Assembly (NCBI RefSeq): GCF_003019275.1
Contig: NZ_CP027848.1
Coordinates: 1,860,001 to 1,924,000, forward strand
DNA from: Staphylococcus muscae
Lineage (GTDB): Bacteria; Bacillota; Bacilli; Staphylococcales; Staphylococcaceae
Length of the DNA stretch: 64,000 nucleotides
Direction of reading: 5' to 3'
The notes beneath the pieces are model-generated. The model was not told where the DNA came from. It worked only from the letters and a program-made list of their open reading frames with translations, and did no database searches. Shown one piece after another: positions 9,493 to 17,238 of this stretch. The translations under genes and the position numbers were made by a program. Numbering within the stretch: the stretch's first letter is position 1; each line of letters begins with the position of its first letter.

Positions 9493-10004
9493 TTGCTCTA
9501 AGTAATTAAAAGTGTATTGTTTCGTAAATTGTTGCGTTGTTCGATGAAAAAGGTGTACTGGATAGAATTAGTAGTTTTGAGTTAACTGAGTTTGTCTTAA
9601 GAAAACATTTTTTTATATTTAATATAGAAACCATATACTTTCGACGGTTCGATTTTTTCTTTCGTTAATAATTTAAGAGGTGAAAGTGAAACTCATATTT
9701 TTTCATAAAAGTTGTAGATGCTTTTTATGGTATGGATGGCTATAATTGAAAATTTTAGTAAACATATTTTTTATTTTAGATATCTACTACGATACTTATT
9801 TTAGTATATTAATTTAACGTATAATCATTATGCTACATTTCTATTTGTTATTTCTATCAGTGAAATATAAAAAGTATATCGACATATTTATCGAACATAA
9901 ATATGTTGATATACTATATTTATTAAAAAGAGAAAGCTTATATTATACAATTAATAAGAAGTAAAAGGTTTGTACTAATTATTATTTTCAATCGATAACA
10001 ATTA
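9493..10004. other. Intergenic region after glycerate kinase; lysostaphin-gene terminator only
   Basis: This 512-bp, very AT-rich stretch has no plausible gene on either strand. Its only clear structure is the 18-bp hairpin at 9874-9914. The composition changes from the flanking core gene, consistent with the left border of an acquired segment. No direct repeat or integrase was seen. Confidence 0.5.
9866..9914 (-). terminator. Terminator of the lysostaphin-like gene
   Basis: Arms 9874-9891 and 9897-9914 pair over 18 bp with one G-U and a 5-nt loop. On the minus strand the stem is followed by TTTTTATA, as expected for a Rho-independent terminator. Confidence 0.75.
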
Positions 10005-11408
10005 TTATTTGATTGTTCCCCATAGTTTACCTAATTCATTAGTTGCTTTATTCCAAGTTCTAACTGGTACGTAAACTCTAGCTCCTTTAGAGTTAGTATA
10101 ACCAATCCACACATGGCCGTCTTGTTTCATAACTTCATCATACTTAATAGTTTGTCCAGCTTTAAGAACACCAGCTTGAGGCATGCTTCTGAAAGGACCA
10201 GTAGTTCTTGTTATTATTTCAAAATTTGCAGTAAAACTAGCTGACTCAGCCTTGTATAGAGTCCCGTATTTATTAACCTTATAACCATTATTAGTTGTAG
10301 TAGGTTTAGTAGTAGGTTTAGTAGTAATTTTACTGCCATATCCAGCACTTTTTAAAAATGGTAGGGGATCTTGTGCTGATGCATTTGAGAAATTATTGGT
10401 CATTCTTTGGAAATGTAAATGCGGAGCAGTAGAAGCCCCAGTACTACCCGACCATCCTATAATTTGACCTACTTTAACAACATCTCCAACTTTAACGTTG
10501 AATTTACTTAAATGCATATACCATTGTCTATGGATACCATCTTTTTCAATTAATCCAATTTGATTACCACCACCATAATTACTCCATCCAGCTTCTACTA
10601 TTTTTCCATCTGAAATTGCTCTGACCGGAGTTCCGATATTCATGAAGAAATCTATACCGTAGTGTCTCCCATTATTGATATTTAGTGGATAAGGTCCATA
10701 TCCTCTTTTATATTGAGTTAGCCATCGTGCATCATGACTAGATGTTGCTGCTTTACGAAAAAAACTATCAAAATTGTTTATTGAGTTTGTGTCAGGTTTT
10801 GGTTTTATTGAATCAATAGAAGTAGAAGTGTTAGAGTCGACGTTTGAATCAATAGAAGTAGAAGTGTTAGAGTCGACGTTTGAATCAATAGAAGTAGAAG
10901 TGTTAGAGTCGACGTTTGAATCAATAGAAGTAGAAGTGTTAGAGTCGACGTTTGAATCAATAGAAGTAGAAGTGTTAGAGTCGACGTTTGAATCAATAGA
11001 AGTAGAAGTGTTAGAGTCGACGTTTGAATCAATAGAAGTAGAAGTGTTAGAGTCGACGTTTGAATCAATAGAAGTAGAAGTGTTAGAGTCGACGTTTGAA
11101 TCAATAGAAGTAGAAGTGTTAGAGTCGACGTTTGAATCAATAGAAGTAGAAGTGTTAGAGTCGACGTTTGAATCAATAGAAGTAGAAGTGTTAGAGTCGA
11201 CGTTTGAATCAATAGAAGTAGAAGTGTTAGAGTCGACGTTTGAATCATTAGAAGTATTAATGTTAATTGTTGAATCATGAAGAGATGGTTTTAATTCAGA
11301 TGCTTCTGCATAGTCACTATTCAATACAAAAATAGACCCCAATGCAAATGTAGTTATTGACAGAGTAATGCTTTTAGAAAATAAGAAGTTCTTTTTGATT
11401 TCTTTCAA
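10005..11408 (-). CDS. Lysostaphin-type glycyl-glycine endopeptidase (pre-pro-enzyme)
   Basis: This 467-residue secreted M23 metallopeptidase is very close to lysostaphin/ALE-1. The order is signal peptide (residues 1-37), a propeptide of twelve identical 12-residue repeats (about 57-200), the catalytic domain, a Thr/Pro/Lys linker and an SH3b wall-binding domain (about 375-467). Zinc ligands and catalytic residues are His249, Asp253, His330 and His332, spaced as in lysostaphin. Such enzymes cut the pentaglycine cross-bridge of other staphylococci. The TTG at 11408 is preferred over the GTG at 11417, because GGGTGA lies 5 nt before TTG and overlaps the GTG codon. It is divergent from the tRNA gene. 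Confidence 0.95.
   Translation of the reverse strand: MKEIKKNFLFSKSITLSITTFALGSIFVLNSDYAEASELKPSLHDSTININTSNDSNVDSNTSTSIDSNVDSNTSTSIDSNVDSNTSTSIDSNVDSNTSTSIDSNVDSNTSTSIDSNVDSNTSTSIDSNVDSNTSTSIDSNVDSNTSTSIDSNVDSNTSTSIDSNVDSNTSTSIDSNVDSNTSTSIDSNVDSNTSTSIDSIKPKPDTNSINNFDSFFRKAATSSHDARWLTQYKRGYGPYPLNINNGRHYGIDFFMNIGTPVRAISDGKIVEAGWSNYGGGNQIGLIEKDGIHRQWYMHLSKFNVKVGDVVKVGQIIGWSGSTGASTAPHLHFQRMTNNFSNASAQDPLPFLKSAGYGSKITTKPTTKPTTTNNGYKVNKYGTLYKAESASFTANFEIITRTTGPFRSMPQAGVLKAGQTIKYDEVMKQDGHVWIGYTNSKGARVYVPVRTWNKATNELGKLWGTIK
10810..11241 (-). repeat. Twelve exact 36-bp tandem repeats in lysostaphin propeptide
   Basis: The 432 bp consist of 12 head-to-tail copies of one 36-bp unit that look identical throughout, each encoding SNVDSNTSTSID and containing a GTCGAC site. 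A diverged partial copy follows at 11242-11265. Lysostaphin itself has 13-residue propeptide repeats, but this sequence and unit length differ. Confidence 0.95.
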
Positions 11409-11436
11409 TGTAATCACCCATATATTATTTTACAAT

Positions 11437-11465
11437 ATTATAATACCATAAAGTTTTATTGTTGA
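11437..11465 (-). promoter_or_regulatory. Promoter of the lysostaphin-like gene
   Basis: On the minus strand, TCAACA (11460-11465) is followed by a 17-nt spacer and a perfect TATAAT (11437-11442). The -35 overlaps the tRNA promoter -35 on the other strand. Confidence 0.65.
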
Positions 11466-11490
11466 CATATTTTTTTGGAAAAGTTATTAT
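11462..11490 (+). promoter_or_regulatory. Strong promoter of the serine-type tRNA
   Basis: A perfect TTGACA (11462-11467), a 17-nt spacer and TATTAT (11485-11490) place the start about 13 nt before the mature tRNA 5' end. Confidence 0.75.
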
Positions 11491-11509
11491 GTATTCAGAT
11501 GATAAATTT

Positions 11510-11600
11510 GGAGGGATACCCAAGTCTGGCTTAAGGGGACTAAATTTTATATTTAGTTAGGAGCTTTATGCTTGCGTTGGTTCGAATCCTTCTCCCTCCG
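11510..11600 (+). tRNA. Aberrant tRNA-Ser-like gene with anticodon UUA
   Basis: The 91-nt class II tRNA has a perfect 7-bp acceptor stem (GGAGGGA with TCCCTCC) and discriminator G. Its D-arm CCC-GGG retains the loop GG, and it has a long variable arm and a TTCGAAT T-loop. These are tRNA-Ser features. The only register that closes the anticodon stem (CTAAA 11540-11544 with TTTAG 11552-11556) gives the loop TTTTATA and anticodon UUA, which would read the UAA stop codon. T-stem positions 50-64 and 51-63 are U-U mismatches. One extra G precedes the anticodon stem, base 37 is U, and no CCA is encoded. It has its own promoter and terminator. Possibly a non-decoding Ser-tRNA for wall synthesis; a tRNA relic is the alternative. 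Confidence 0.8.
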
Positions 11601-11613
11601 TAAAATTTAAGAG

Positions 11614-11643
11614 ACCAGGCATTGTTGAGATGCCTGGTTTTTT
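11614..11643 (+). terminator. Terminator of the serine-type tRNA
   Basis: A perfect 9-bp stem (ACCAGGCAT 11614-11622, ATGCCTGGT 11630-11638) with a 7-nt loop and a T-run. It lies 13 nt after the tRNA, making the tRNA a complete transcription unit. Confidence 0.85.
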
Positions 11644-11698
11644 GCTGTTTATGTTAGAATAATGATATCTAAATGTATAAAAAGGAGTTGTTCAATTA

Positions 11699-12939
11699 AT
11701 GGAGTTTGGTCGTTTAAATCAACATGAGTTTGAAACATTTGTAAAAGATAATTTCTTGCATTATACACAAAGTCATGAACACTTTTCGTTTCGTAGTGTG
11801 AATCAAAAAGATGTCCACTTAGTAGGTGTGAAAGATGAAGATGGCACTGTTTTAGCCGCATGCCTACTTACGGAAGCAAGAAGCTTAAAGTTTTTTAAAT
11901 ATTTTTATACACATAGAGGGCCTGTCATGGATTATCAAGATTTGTATCTTGTGAAATTTTTCTACTACCATTTGACAGAGTATTTAAAAAAACACAATTG
12001 TCTTTTTGTATTAACAGATCCATACTTATTAGAAAATCTACGTGATACGAAAGGCAATATATTGAAACATTATGATAACGACTTATTCATTAAACAAATA
12101 GCTCAACTTGGTTTTGAACATCAAGGATATTCAGTTGGTTATTCTCAAACCAGTCAAATTCGTTGGTTGTCTGTATTGGATTTGGCAGATAAATCAGAAG
12201 ATCAATTGCTGAAAGAAATGGATTATCAAACGAGACGTAATATTAAAAAACATACGAGATGGATGTACAAGTTCGTACGCTATCTATCGATGAAACAGAT
12301 CGATTCTTTAAGTTGTTCAGAATGGCTGAAGAAAAACATGGTTTCAAGTTCCGTGATCAAGATTATTTTGAGAAGATGCAACGTATATATTCAGGAAATA
12401 GTATGTTGAAGTTGGCTTATATTGATTTAGAGAATTTGTTGGAAAAGCAAAAAGAAAAAACGGTATCTTTATATCAAGCACTTAAAGAAGCGGAACAAAA
12501 GTTACAAGAAAATCCAAATTCTAAAAAAAGTAAGACCAAACATCAACAAGTGAAGCAACAATTAGAGAAACAAGAGAAGAAGTTAGCAGAAACAGAACAA
12601 CTGATTGAAACGGATGGTACTATATTAGACTTAGCGGCTGCGCTTTATATCTATAATGAACATGAAATGTATTATTTATCAAGTGGTTCGAATCCGAAGT
12701 ACAATGCGTATATGGGGGCGTATCGTTTACAATGGGAAATGATTAAGTTTGCAAAGGAACATCATATAGATCGTTATAATTTCTATGGTATTACTGGAGA
12801 CTTTAGTGACGGTGCAGAAGATGCTGGTGTTTAGCGTTTCAAAGAAGGATTTAATGCACATGTGGAAGAATATATTGGTGACTTCATAAAACCTGTCAAA
12901 CCATTGATCTATAAGTTATATCAGCGCATTAATCGCTAA
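11699..12939 (+). pseudogene. FemABX/Lif-type cross-bridge aminoacyltransferase, disrupted
   Basis: Read through two lesions, this encodes a roughly 410-residue FemABX protein: two GNAT-like subdomains, the coiled-coil arm (helices around EKQKEKTVSLYQALKEAEQK) and the signature MYYLSSGSNPKYN, then GDFSDGAEDAG. FemABX enzymes move amino acids from aminoacyl-tRNA to lipid II; Lif/Epr members add serine and confer lysostaphin resistance. Lesion 1: an A-run of six at 12245-12250, where seven would restore the frame (NIKKTYEMDVQVRTL). Lesion 2: TAG at 12832-12834 where relatives carry a residue such as Gln or Val, followed in frame by RFKEGFNAHVEEYIGDF to TAA at 12937. AAAGGAG precedes the ATG at 11699. 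Position next to the lysostaphin gene suggests former immunity; FmhA-like is the alternative. Confidence 0.85.
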
Positions 12940-12940
12940 A

Positions 12941-12993
12941 AAAAGAGCCGTAAACCAAAAGTATCTTTGACTTTTTGAGTTTACGGCTCTTTT
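12941..12993. terminator. Bidirectional terminator between FemABX pseudogene and tarO
   Basis: A 15-bp perfect stem (12941-12955 with 12979-12993) flanked by A- and T-runs, placed between converging genes. Confidence 0.85.
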
Positions 12994-12997
12994 TATA

Positions 12998-14038
12998 TTA
13001 ACGACGACGTGCAATCATATCTAAAAGTGGGCGGTATTCGTTGTCAATCAATCCTGTAAATTCAACGATGAGTTCGATTGTGATAATAATTAAAATAATC
13101 ATTAAAAAGACGCCCCACGGCTGCGATAAGTAAAGAATGACGCTTACGACACTGAACATCACGGCAATAGCATAAATTAATATGACCGTTTGACGATGCG
13201 TATAGCCTAATTCTAGCAACTTGTGATGTAAGTGAGACTTATCTGCTTGCATAATATGTTGGCCTTTTTTAACGCGTCGAATCATCGCAAATAGTGTATC
13301 GATAAATGGTACGGCTAAAATCACCACTGGGAAAAACAGTGAAATAAATGTGATGTTTTTGAATCCAAGAAGAGAGACAAAACCAATGATAAAGCCGAGT
13401 AGTAAGGCACCGTTATCGCCTAAAAATATTTTTGCTGGATGGAAGTTGAAAACTAAAAATCCTAATAAAGCACCAATTTGAACACTACAAATCATAATGA
13501 TGAAAATGTTACCTTGCAAAATAGCGATAAATGCAATTGTAACGTAAGCAATTGTTGAAATTCCGGCAGCAAGCCCATCTAGGCCATCAATTAAGTTGAT
13601 AGCGTTAATAATCGCAAGGAACCAAATAATTGTAATAGGAATGCTTAACCAACCGAAGTGGATTGTTGGACCGATTGGTAATGAAATAAAATCAATTGTA
13701 ACGCCGTACATAACAACAATCGAAGCAGCAAGGGTTTGACCTAGCAGTTTTAAAATCGGTTTTATATCATATAAGTCGTCAATCAACCCTACAAGATATA
13801 TAATAATGGCACCTAATAGTAAAGGTTTTGTTTCCCGTTCAATCGGATGGCCGAGCCAAATGCCGATAAAGAAAGAGATGAGTATAACGGCGCCACCCAT
13901 CATAGAAATTGGTTTTGTATGTACCTTTCGGAAATTCGGTTTGTCAACAATATCTAATTCTTTGGATACAGCGATCACAACAGGCGTTACGATCAAACTG
14001 ACAATCATAGAGACTGCAATGAGTGTTAATGTATACAT
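12998..14038 (-). CDS. tarO: Undecaprenyl-phosphate GlcNAc-1-phosphate transferase (wall teichoic acid)
   Basis: The 346-residue polytopic membrane enzyme of the MraY/WecA family carries NAINLIDGLDGLAAG, the Asp-rich GLIDDLYDI and the cytoplasmic histidine-rich loop ADKSHLHHKLLELG. It has about ten to eleven transmembrane helices. In staphylococci this first step moves GlcNAc-1-P to undecaprenyl phosphate and starts wall teichoic acid linkage-unit synthesis. It is next to gdpS, in divergent orientation, as in S. aureus (where it is also called llm). Confidence 0.93.
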   Translation of the reverse strand: MYTLTLIAVSMIVSLIVTPVVIAVSKELDIVDKPNFRKVHTKPISMMGGAVILISFFIGIWLGHPIERETKPLLLGAIIIYLVGLIDDLYDIKPILKLLGQTLAASIVVMYGVTIDFISLPIGPTIHFGWLSIPITIIWFLAIINAINLIDGLDGLAAGISTIAYVTIAFIAILQGNIFIIMICSVQIGALLGFLVFNFHPAKIFLGDNGALLLGFIIGFVSLLGFKNITFISLFFPVVILAVPFIDTLFAMIRRVKKGQHIMQADKSHLHHKLLELGYTHRQTVILIYAIAVMFSVVSVILYLSQPWGVFLMIILIIITIELIVEFTGLIDNEYRPLLDMIARRR

Positions 14039-14290
14039 CAGGTCACCCTCGTCAATAAATGTAATTTTTATGTATTATATATGTCGTCAAAATAGAAAGT
14101 TCGTATATCAGAACCATACTGAATTTAGATTAAGAGATGTTTTAATTTCTAGCTTTACTTATCTTATCACATGTTAACCAATTATATCTCTATAAATCAT
14201 ATCATTTTTGTAAAAGCTTTCTGAACATTGCTGATGACAAAAAGTAACTTTTCAAATACAATAGATGTTGATGCAAAGGAGACGACGCTT

Positions 14291-15361
14291 ATGATTCAAG
14301 CAATTATTTATAATATCTCTGTTACAATTGCAGGTATTTATGTATTTCATCGTCTGCAATATGCAGAATCACATGATTTTCGTTTTTCAAAAAGTTATAT
14401 GACTGTTTTAATGACAATTGTTGGACTACTACTCACATATTATCCAGTGCCTATTGCTGGCTATGCAATTCTTTTATCATTTGTACCTATACTTTTTTTA
14501 GGACGGTATACAAATGCCATTTATACATTTTTGTCAGCAATTATTCTAGCACTTGTCGGCTATTTCGTCTTATCAATGCCACTGATATTTGCAATTGCAT
14601 TAATTATTATAGCAGGTGTGGCAAGCACGGTTGGGCCATTTATTAAATACAATCACATTATTGCTATTCAAATTTTAAATGTAATCAGTATTATTATTTT
14701 ACTCGTTATCGCATGGTTTGCACCGAACTATGATACGGAAGCAGTGCTTTACCTAGTCCCACTTTCAATTGTGACAACTTTAGTAACAGCATTCTTTTAC
14801 ATGGATGTCCATCGATTCTTCCGTCTAATTGAACGTTATGAGAATGAAGAGAAGATTGATTATCTGACAGGTCTTGGAAATGTAAAAGAGTTTGATAGAC
14901 ATCTGAATGAGATATCGAATGAAGCACAACAACAAAATCAAAGCTTAGGGTTACTTTTAATTGATATTGATGGTTTCAAAGATGTTAATGATGCCCATTC
15001 ACATCAGGCAGGAGATGCCGTCTTAAAACAAATGGCACATTTACTTGAAAACTATGTACCAAAAGATACGAAGATTTTCCGTAATGGTGGAGAAGAATTT
15101 TCGATTGTGTTACGTGATTGTTCTTTAGATGCTTGTGTAAAACTGGCAGAAAGTATTCGTGTCGCTGTTGAGAAGTCAAGTTTCCACTTGCCTGACAAAA
15201 CAGTCATTAAGTTGTCTGTATCGATTGGTGTTGGATATCTCACAGACGATGTATACAAATCACAGCGCAAAGTTTTCAAAGATGCAGATGATATGTTGCA
15301 TGTTGCGAAAAATGAAGGACGTAACAAAGTGATGTTTAACCCGATTATTAAGTTACAATAA
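14291..15361 (+). CDS. gdpS: GGDEF-domain membrane protein GdpS
   Basis: The 356-residue protein has about six N-terminal membrane helices (residues 1-190) and a C-terminal GGDEF domain with a GGEEF signature at [11 protein letters not shown]. It is highly similar to staphylococcal GdpS, the conserved GGDEF protein of the genus. Known work on GdpS did not find cyclic-di-GMP synthesis and links it to biofilm and virulence regulation by another route. The start is ATG 14291, 7 nt after AAAGGAG; an in-frame ATG at 14228 has no ribosome site. Its last 40 or so codons and terminator are duplicated at 16163-16281. Confidence 0.93.
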   Translation: MIQAIIYNISVTIAGIYVFHRLQYAESHDFRFSKSYMTVLMTIVGLLLTYYPVPIAGYAILLSFVPILFLGRYTNAIYTFLSAIILALVGYFVLSMPLIFAIALIIIAGVASTVGPFIKYNHIIAIQILNVISIIILLVIAWFAPNYDTEAVLYLVPLSIVTTLVTAFFYMDVHRFFRLIERYENEEKIDYLTGLGNVKEFDRHLNEISNEAQQQNQSLGLLLIDIDGFKDVNDAHSHQAGDAVLKQMAHLLENYVPKDTKIFRNGGEEFSIVLRDCSLDACVKLAESIRVAVEKSSFHLPDKTVIKLSVSIGVGYLTDDVYKSQRKVFKDADDMLHVAKNEGRNKVMFNPIIKLQ

Positions 15362-15410
15362 CGATAGGAAGACCTCAAAATTCGAGATGGATTTTGAGGT
15401 CTTTTGTGAT
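15285..15410 (+). repeat. Direct repeat, copy 1 (gdpS 3' end plus terminator)
   Basis: This 126-bp segment is repeated as 119 bp at 16163-16281. The two differ by a 7-bp gap and one substitution. This copy is the functional end of gdpS. Confidence 0.9.
15369..15407 (+). terminator. Terminator of gdpS
   Basis: AAGACCTCAAAAT (15369-15381) pairs with ATTTTGAGGTCTT (15391-15403), followed by T's. A copy recurs at 16240-16274. Confidence 0.85.
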
Positions 15411-15586
15411 AGAAAATAGAGTCTTCTAGATATCAGTTGTGGACAACAGCTAAGAAAAATCTATGATTCCAATTATGACTATGCTAATCTAATAATATTA
15501 AAAGCTATTCTAAAATATAAAGAGCATTAAAATACTTGCTTTAAATGATATGAATAATTTTTTATATCTAAATTGAAGGTGAATGT

Positions 15587-16150
15587 ATGAAAAAGGGACT
15601 ATTTGAATGGTTAGTGGCCATCGTTATTGGAGTTGTCATCTCATTAGTTATCACGCAATTTGTTGCATCTGTATATAAAGTTAGCGGACTGTCAATGTAT
15701 CCAACATTTAATGATCAAGATCGTGTGATTGTTAGTAAAATATCTAATCAGTTGAATCAAATTGATCATGGCGACGTTATTGTGTTTCACAAAGATGCAA
15801 ATACAAATTATATTAAGCGTGTAATTGGAAAGCCGGGCGATCATATTGTATATAAACACGACCAATTATATGTTAACGGAAAAAGGATAGAAGAACCTTA
15901 CTTAGAAGAAAATAAAAGTCATAAAGTAGGAAAGACATTGACTGAAAACTTTTCAACACGTTCACTTGTAGGCTCGAATGGTCAAGATAACATTCCTAAA
16001 GACAAGTATTTAGTATTAGGAGATAACAGACAAAACAGTATCGATAGTAGGAGTACAGAACTAGGATTAATATCCAAACAACAAGTTGTTGGGAAAGTTA
16101 TTATACGTTTTTGGCCATTTAATCAATTTACTACTAACTTTAATACATAA
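15587..16150 (+). CDS. Type I signal peptidase, extra copy
   Basis: The 187-residue protein has a single N-terminal membrane anchor (residues 7-29), the catalytic Ser36 in SGLSMYP and general-base Lys77 in NYIKRVIG. These are the same numbers as in S. aureus SpsB. The later boxes GDNRQNSIDSR and RFWPF are present, so it looks active. It cleaves signal peptides on the outer membrane face. It is not the usual chromosomal spsAB pair and sits alone between gdpS and the exporter genes, bracketed by a duplicated gdpS end, so it is probably acquired. It may serve a particular secreted substrate. Confidence 0.9.
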   Translation: MKKGLFEWLVAIVIGVVISLVITQFVASVYKVSGLSMYPTFNDQDRVIVSKISNQLNQIDHGDVIVFHKDANTNYIKRVIGKPGDHIVYKHDQLYVNGKRIEEPYLEENKSHKVGKTLTENFSTRSLVGSNGQDNIPKDKYLVLGDNRQNSIDSRSTELGLISKQQVVGKVIIRFWPFNQFTTNFNT

Positions 16151-16162
16151 TTATCAACTTTA

Positions 16163-16281
16163 CAGATGATATGTTGCAAAAAATGAAGGCCGTAACAAAG
16201 TGATGTTTAACCCGATTATTAAGTTACAATAACGATAGGAAGACCTCAAAATTCGAGATGGATTTTGAGGTCTTTTGTGAT
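16163..16281 (+). repeat. Direct repeat, copy 2 (gdpS 3' relic with terminator)
   Basis: These 119 bp repeat 15285-15410 with a 7-bp deletion that breaks the gdpS frame. The copied hairpin (about 16240-16274) probably terminates the signal peptidase gene. The rest of the gap to 16461 shows no gene. Confidence 0.9.
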
Positions 16282-16461
16282 TGATGCATAATTTGGCATA
16301 TTATTGATTAGGATGTAAAAGTAAAATGTGCCATGAGTAAATCTTATTATATTGAAAACCTGATGAAAAAAGTTTGGTTGATTTGTCTTTTTGTATTGCA
16401 ACGCCCTTTATTACAAGGTAGACTGACAATTGATTTGATGGATAAAAAAGGAGGATGTTTC

Positions 16462-17223
16462 ATGCCCGAAGCATTGACGATTATAGATGAAAATAAAGTC
16501 ATAGATGTAGTGTTACTTGCGGGTAAAGTGTTACTTGAAAGTGGTGCTGAAACCTATCGTGTAGAAGATACGATGGGACGTATTGCGGCAAGTTTTGGTT
16601 TAGAAGATACCTATTCTTTCGTAACATCGACAGCGATTATCTTCTCGCTCAACGATCGGACGAATACACGACTTGTTCGCGTCCGTGAGCGAACAACAGA
16701 CTTGGAAAAGATTGCCATTGCGAACAATGTCTCACGTAAAATTTCACGCAATGAATTGACATTAGATGAAGCGAAGTCAGAGTTGATTCACCTAGAACAA
16801 GCATCATTACAGTATTCTTTTATCGTGAAGTTTCTATCTGCAGCAATTGCATCAGGATTCTTCATGTTTATGTTTGGTGGCGTTCGTCATGATTTCCCGT
16901 ATGCGGTATTAGCGGGGGCAGGTGCGTTTTTGACATTCGACATCGTGCAGAGATTTATACAGATTAAGTTCTTTTCGGAGTTTATCAGTTCAACTGTGGT
17001 GATTGTCATTGCGGCATTTTTCACCAAAATTGGTTGGGCAATCAATCAAGATATCATTACGATTGCAGGTGTTATGCCACTCGTACCTGGTATTCTCATC
17101 ACTAACGCAATTCGTGACTTAATGGCAGGAGAATTACTTGCGGGTATGTCACGAGGTGTTGAAGCAGCATTGACAGCTTTCGCAATCGGTGCAGGTGTTG
17201 CGATTGTTTTACTTATTTTTTAG
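16462..17223 (+). CDS. Threonine/serine exporter family protein, N-terminal (ThrE/DUF1212) component
   Basis: The 253-residue protein has the ThrE N-terminal layout: a soluble start with ESGAETYRVEDTM, then about five membrane helices with GVMPLVPGILITNAIRDL. Homologues export threonine and serine. In Firmicutes the carrier is split into two polypeptides, and the second half follows 15 bp downstream. The start at 16462 is chosen because AAAGGAGG precedes it; the frame is open back to 16333 without a ribosome site. Confidence 0.88.
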   Translation: MPEALTIIDENKVIDVVLLAGKVLLESGAETYRVEDTMGRIAASFGLEDTYSFVTSTAIIFSLNDRTNTRLVRVRERTTDLEKIAIANNVSRKISRNELTLDEAKSELIHLEQASLQYSFIVKFLSAAIASGFFMFMFGGVRHDFPYAVLAGAGAFLTFDIVQRFIQIKFFSEFISSTVVIVIAAFFTKIGWAINQDIITIAGVMPLVPGILITNAIRDLMAGELLAGMSRGVEAALTAFAIGAGVAIVLLIF

Positions 17224-17238
17224 AGAGGGGGAGCATGA

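Noticed and set aside
9493..10004. att site or integrase for the lysostaphin cassette
   Set aside because: No direct repeat of the tRNA 3' end and no recombinase gene found in the flanks by eye.
10810..11241. Possible CRISPR array (36-bp repeats)
   Set aside because: Repeats are directly abutting with no spacers, lie within a coding frame, and no cas genes are near.
10774..11280. Long ORFs on both strands over the 36-bp repeats (168 and 157 codons)
   Set aside because: They are alternate-frame readings of the perfect repeat inside the lysostaphin propeptide; no ribosome site or family.
11510..11600. Reading the class II tRNA as tRNA-Leu
   Set aside because: Discriminator is G rather than A, and the acceptor, D-arm and variable arm follow tRNA-Ser; no Leu anticodon can be placed in a closed loop.
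12259..12834. Second half of the FemABX frame as an independent gene starting at ATG 12259
   Set aside because: That ATG is the internal Met of NIKKTYEMDVQ and has no ribosome site; the half lacks the first acyltransferase subdomain.
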